Of a stretch of DNA of 11,668 nt, positions 11,547 through 11,668 are shown one piece after another (position 1 is the stretch's first letter; the number at the start of each line of letters is the position of its first letter). A program made the position numbers and the translations under genes. The notes under the pieces are model-generated. The model was not told the DNA's origin. It did not search any database and worked only from the letters and a program-made list of their open reading frames with translations. The stretch is from Candidatus Microgenomates bacterium. Lineage in GTDB: Bacteria > Patescibacteriota > Microgenomatia > UBA1406 > GWC2-37-13. The stretch lies in contig WFWI01000113.1 in the NCBI GenBank assembly GCA_015491205.1, positions 1-11,668 of the forward strand. The letters are read 5' to 3'.

Positions 11547-11575
11547 TTGAAAGTTTTAAGCCATTTGGGTATAAT
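11547..11575 (+). promoter_or_regulatory. Promoter of AbrB-like gene (TTGAAA-17-TATAAT)
   Basis: A TTGAAA -35 box (11547-11552), a 17-nt spacer and a TATAAT -10 box (11570-11575), with ATG 11582 six nt later: a leaderless layout. The region just upstream (11500-11546) is very AT-rich and could contain a weak TTAATAA/TTATTAA stem, but not a clear terminator. Confidence 0.8.
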
Positions 11576-11581
11576 CAAAAT

Positions 11582-11668
11582 ATGCAAAATCTTATAACTG
11601 TAGAAATAACACGGCAATGGCAGGTGTATATTCCAAAACGGGTAAGGGAGGTCTTAGGTCTTGATAAG
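11582..11668 (+). CDS. AbrB/SpoVT-type (MazE-like) DNA-binding protein, 3'-truncated by window edge
   Basis: The first 29 codons give M-Q-N-L-I-T-V-E-I-T-R-Q-W-Q-V-Y-I-P-K-R, then VREVLGLDK. The pattern V-x-I-x-x-x-x-Q-V-x-I-P-K-x-[IV]-R-E-x-L-G-L is the swapped-hairpin AbrB motif found in transition-state regulators and in many VapB/MazE antitoxins. If it is an antitoxin, a toxin gene should follow just outside the window. The start is supported by the strong promoter six nt upstream. Confidence 0.75.
   Translation, partial: MQNLITVEITRQWQVYIPKRVREVLGLDK

Overview
The window looks like a bacterial chromosome segment of low to moderate GC from an uncultivated lineage. A member of the Candidate Phyla Radiation (Patescibacteria, perhaps Microgenomates) is my best guess. 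The clues are a short TrpR-family regulator, a secreted protein with a Pro-Thr (PTPTP) linker, tightly overlapping genes, few Shine-Dalgarno sites and many TATAAT boxes placed 6-8 nt before the ATG, as expected for leaderless mRNAs. TGA is used as a stop, so the SR1/Gracilibacteria code does not apply. A siderophore-synthetase-like enzyme and a Tat lipoprotein are not what I would expect of a typical CPR genome, so the placement is tentative. All convincing genes are on the + strand.

Layout. Positions 1-1194: the 3' part of an IucA/IucC (NIS synthetase) family gene, probably with a frame problem near its 5' side, then a 23-codon mini-ORF and a six-helix half-size MFS protein (1340-1903). Positions 1995-5311: four overlapping genes, namely a HEPN protein, its MNT nucleotidyltransferase partner, a membrane-anchored helical protein and a secreted Cys-rich, PT-linker, Cna-B-like protein. 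Positions 5410-7801: a small one-helix protein and a 702-residue Tat lipoprotein of unknown family. Positions 7849-8052: a CDGSH iron-sulfur protein. Positions 8303-8374: tRNA-His. Positions 8375-8843: a non-coding stretch with two long CGATCG-centred palindromes and a decamer tandem repeat. Positions 8844-11499: a TrpR-family repressor, a divergent TrpD-like phosphoribosyltransferase (apparent +1 frame break near its 5' end) and a BtpA-family TIM barrel. Positions 11582-11668: the start of an AbrB/SpoVT-type protein that runs off the window.

The most interesting part is the last cluster. The trpR-like gene has a near-consensus promoter (TTGACA, 17 nt, TACAAT) whose -10 box lies inside an imperfect palindrome closely resembling the E. 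coli trp operator. The next two genes are a TrpD-fold enzyme that has lost TrpD substrate and metal motifs, and a TIM barrel with a phosphate-binding-like C-terminus. This layout recalls the TrpD to TrpF step of tryptophan synthesis, but probably with another substrate. The second candidate for novelty is the 702-residue lipoprotein, which I cannot place in any family.
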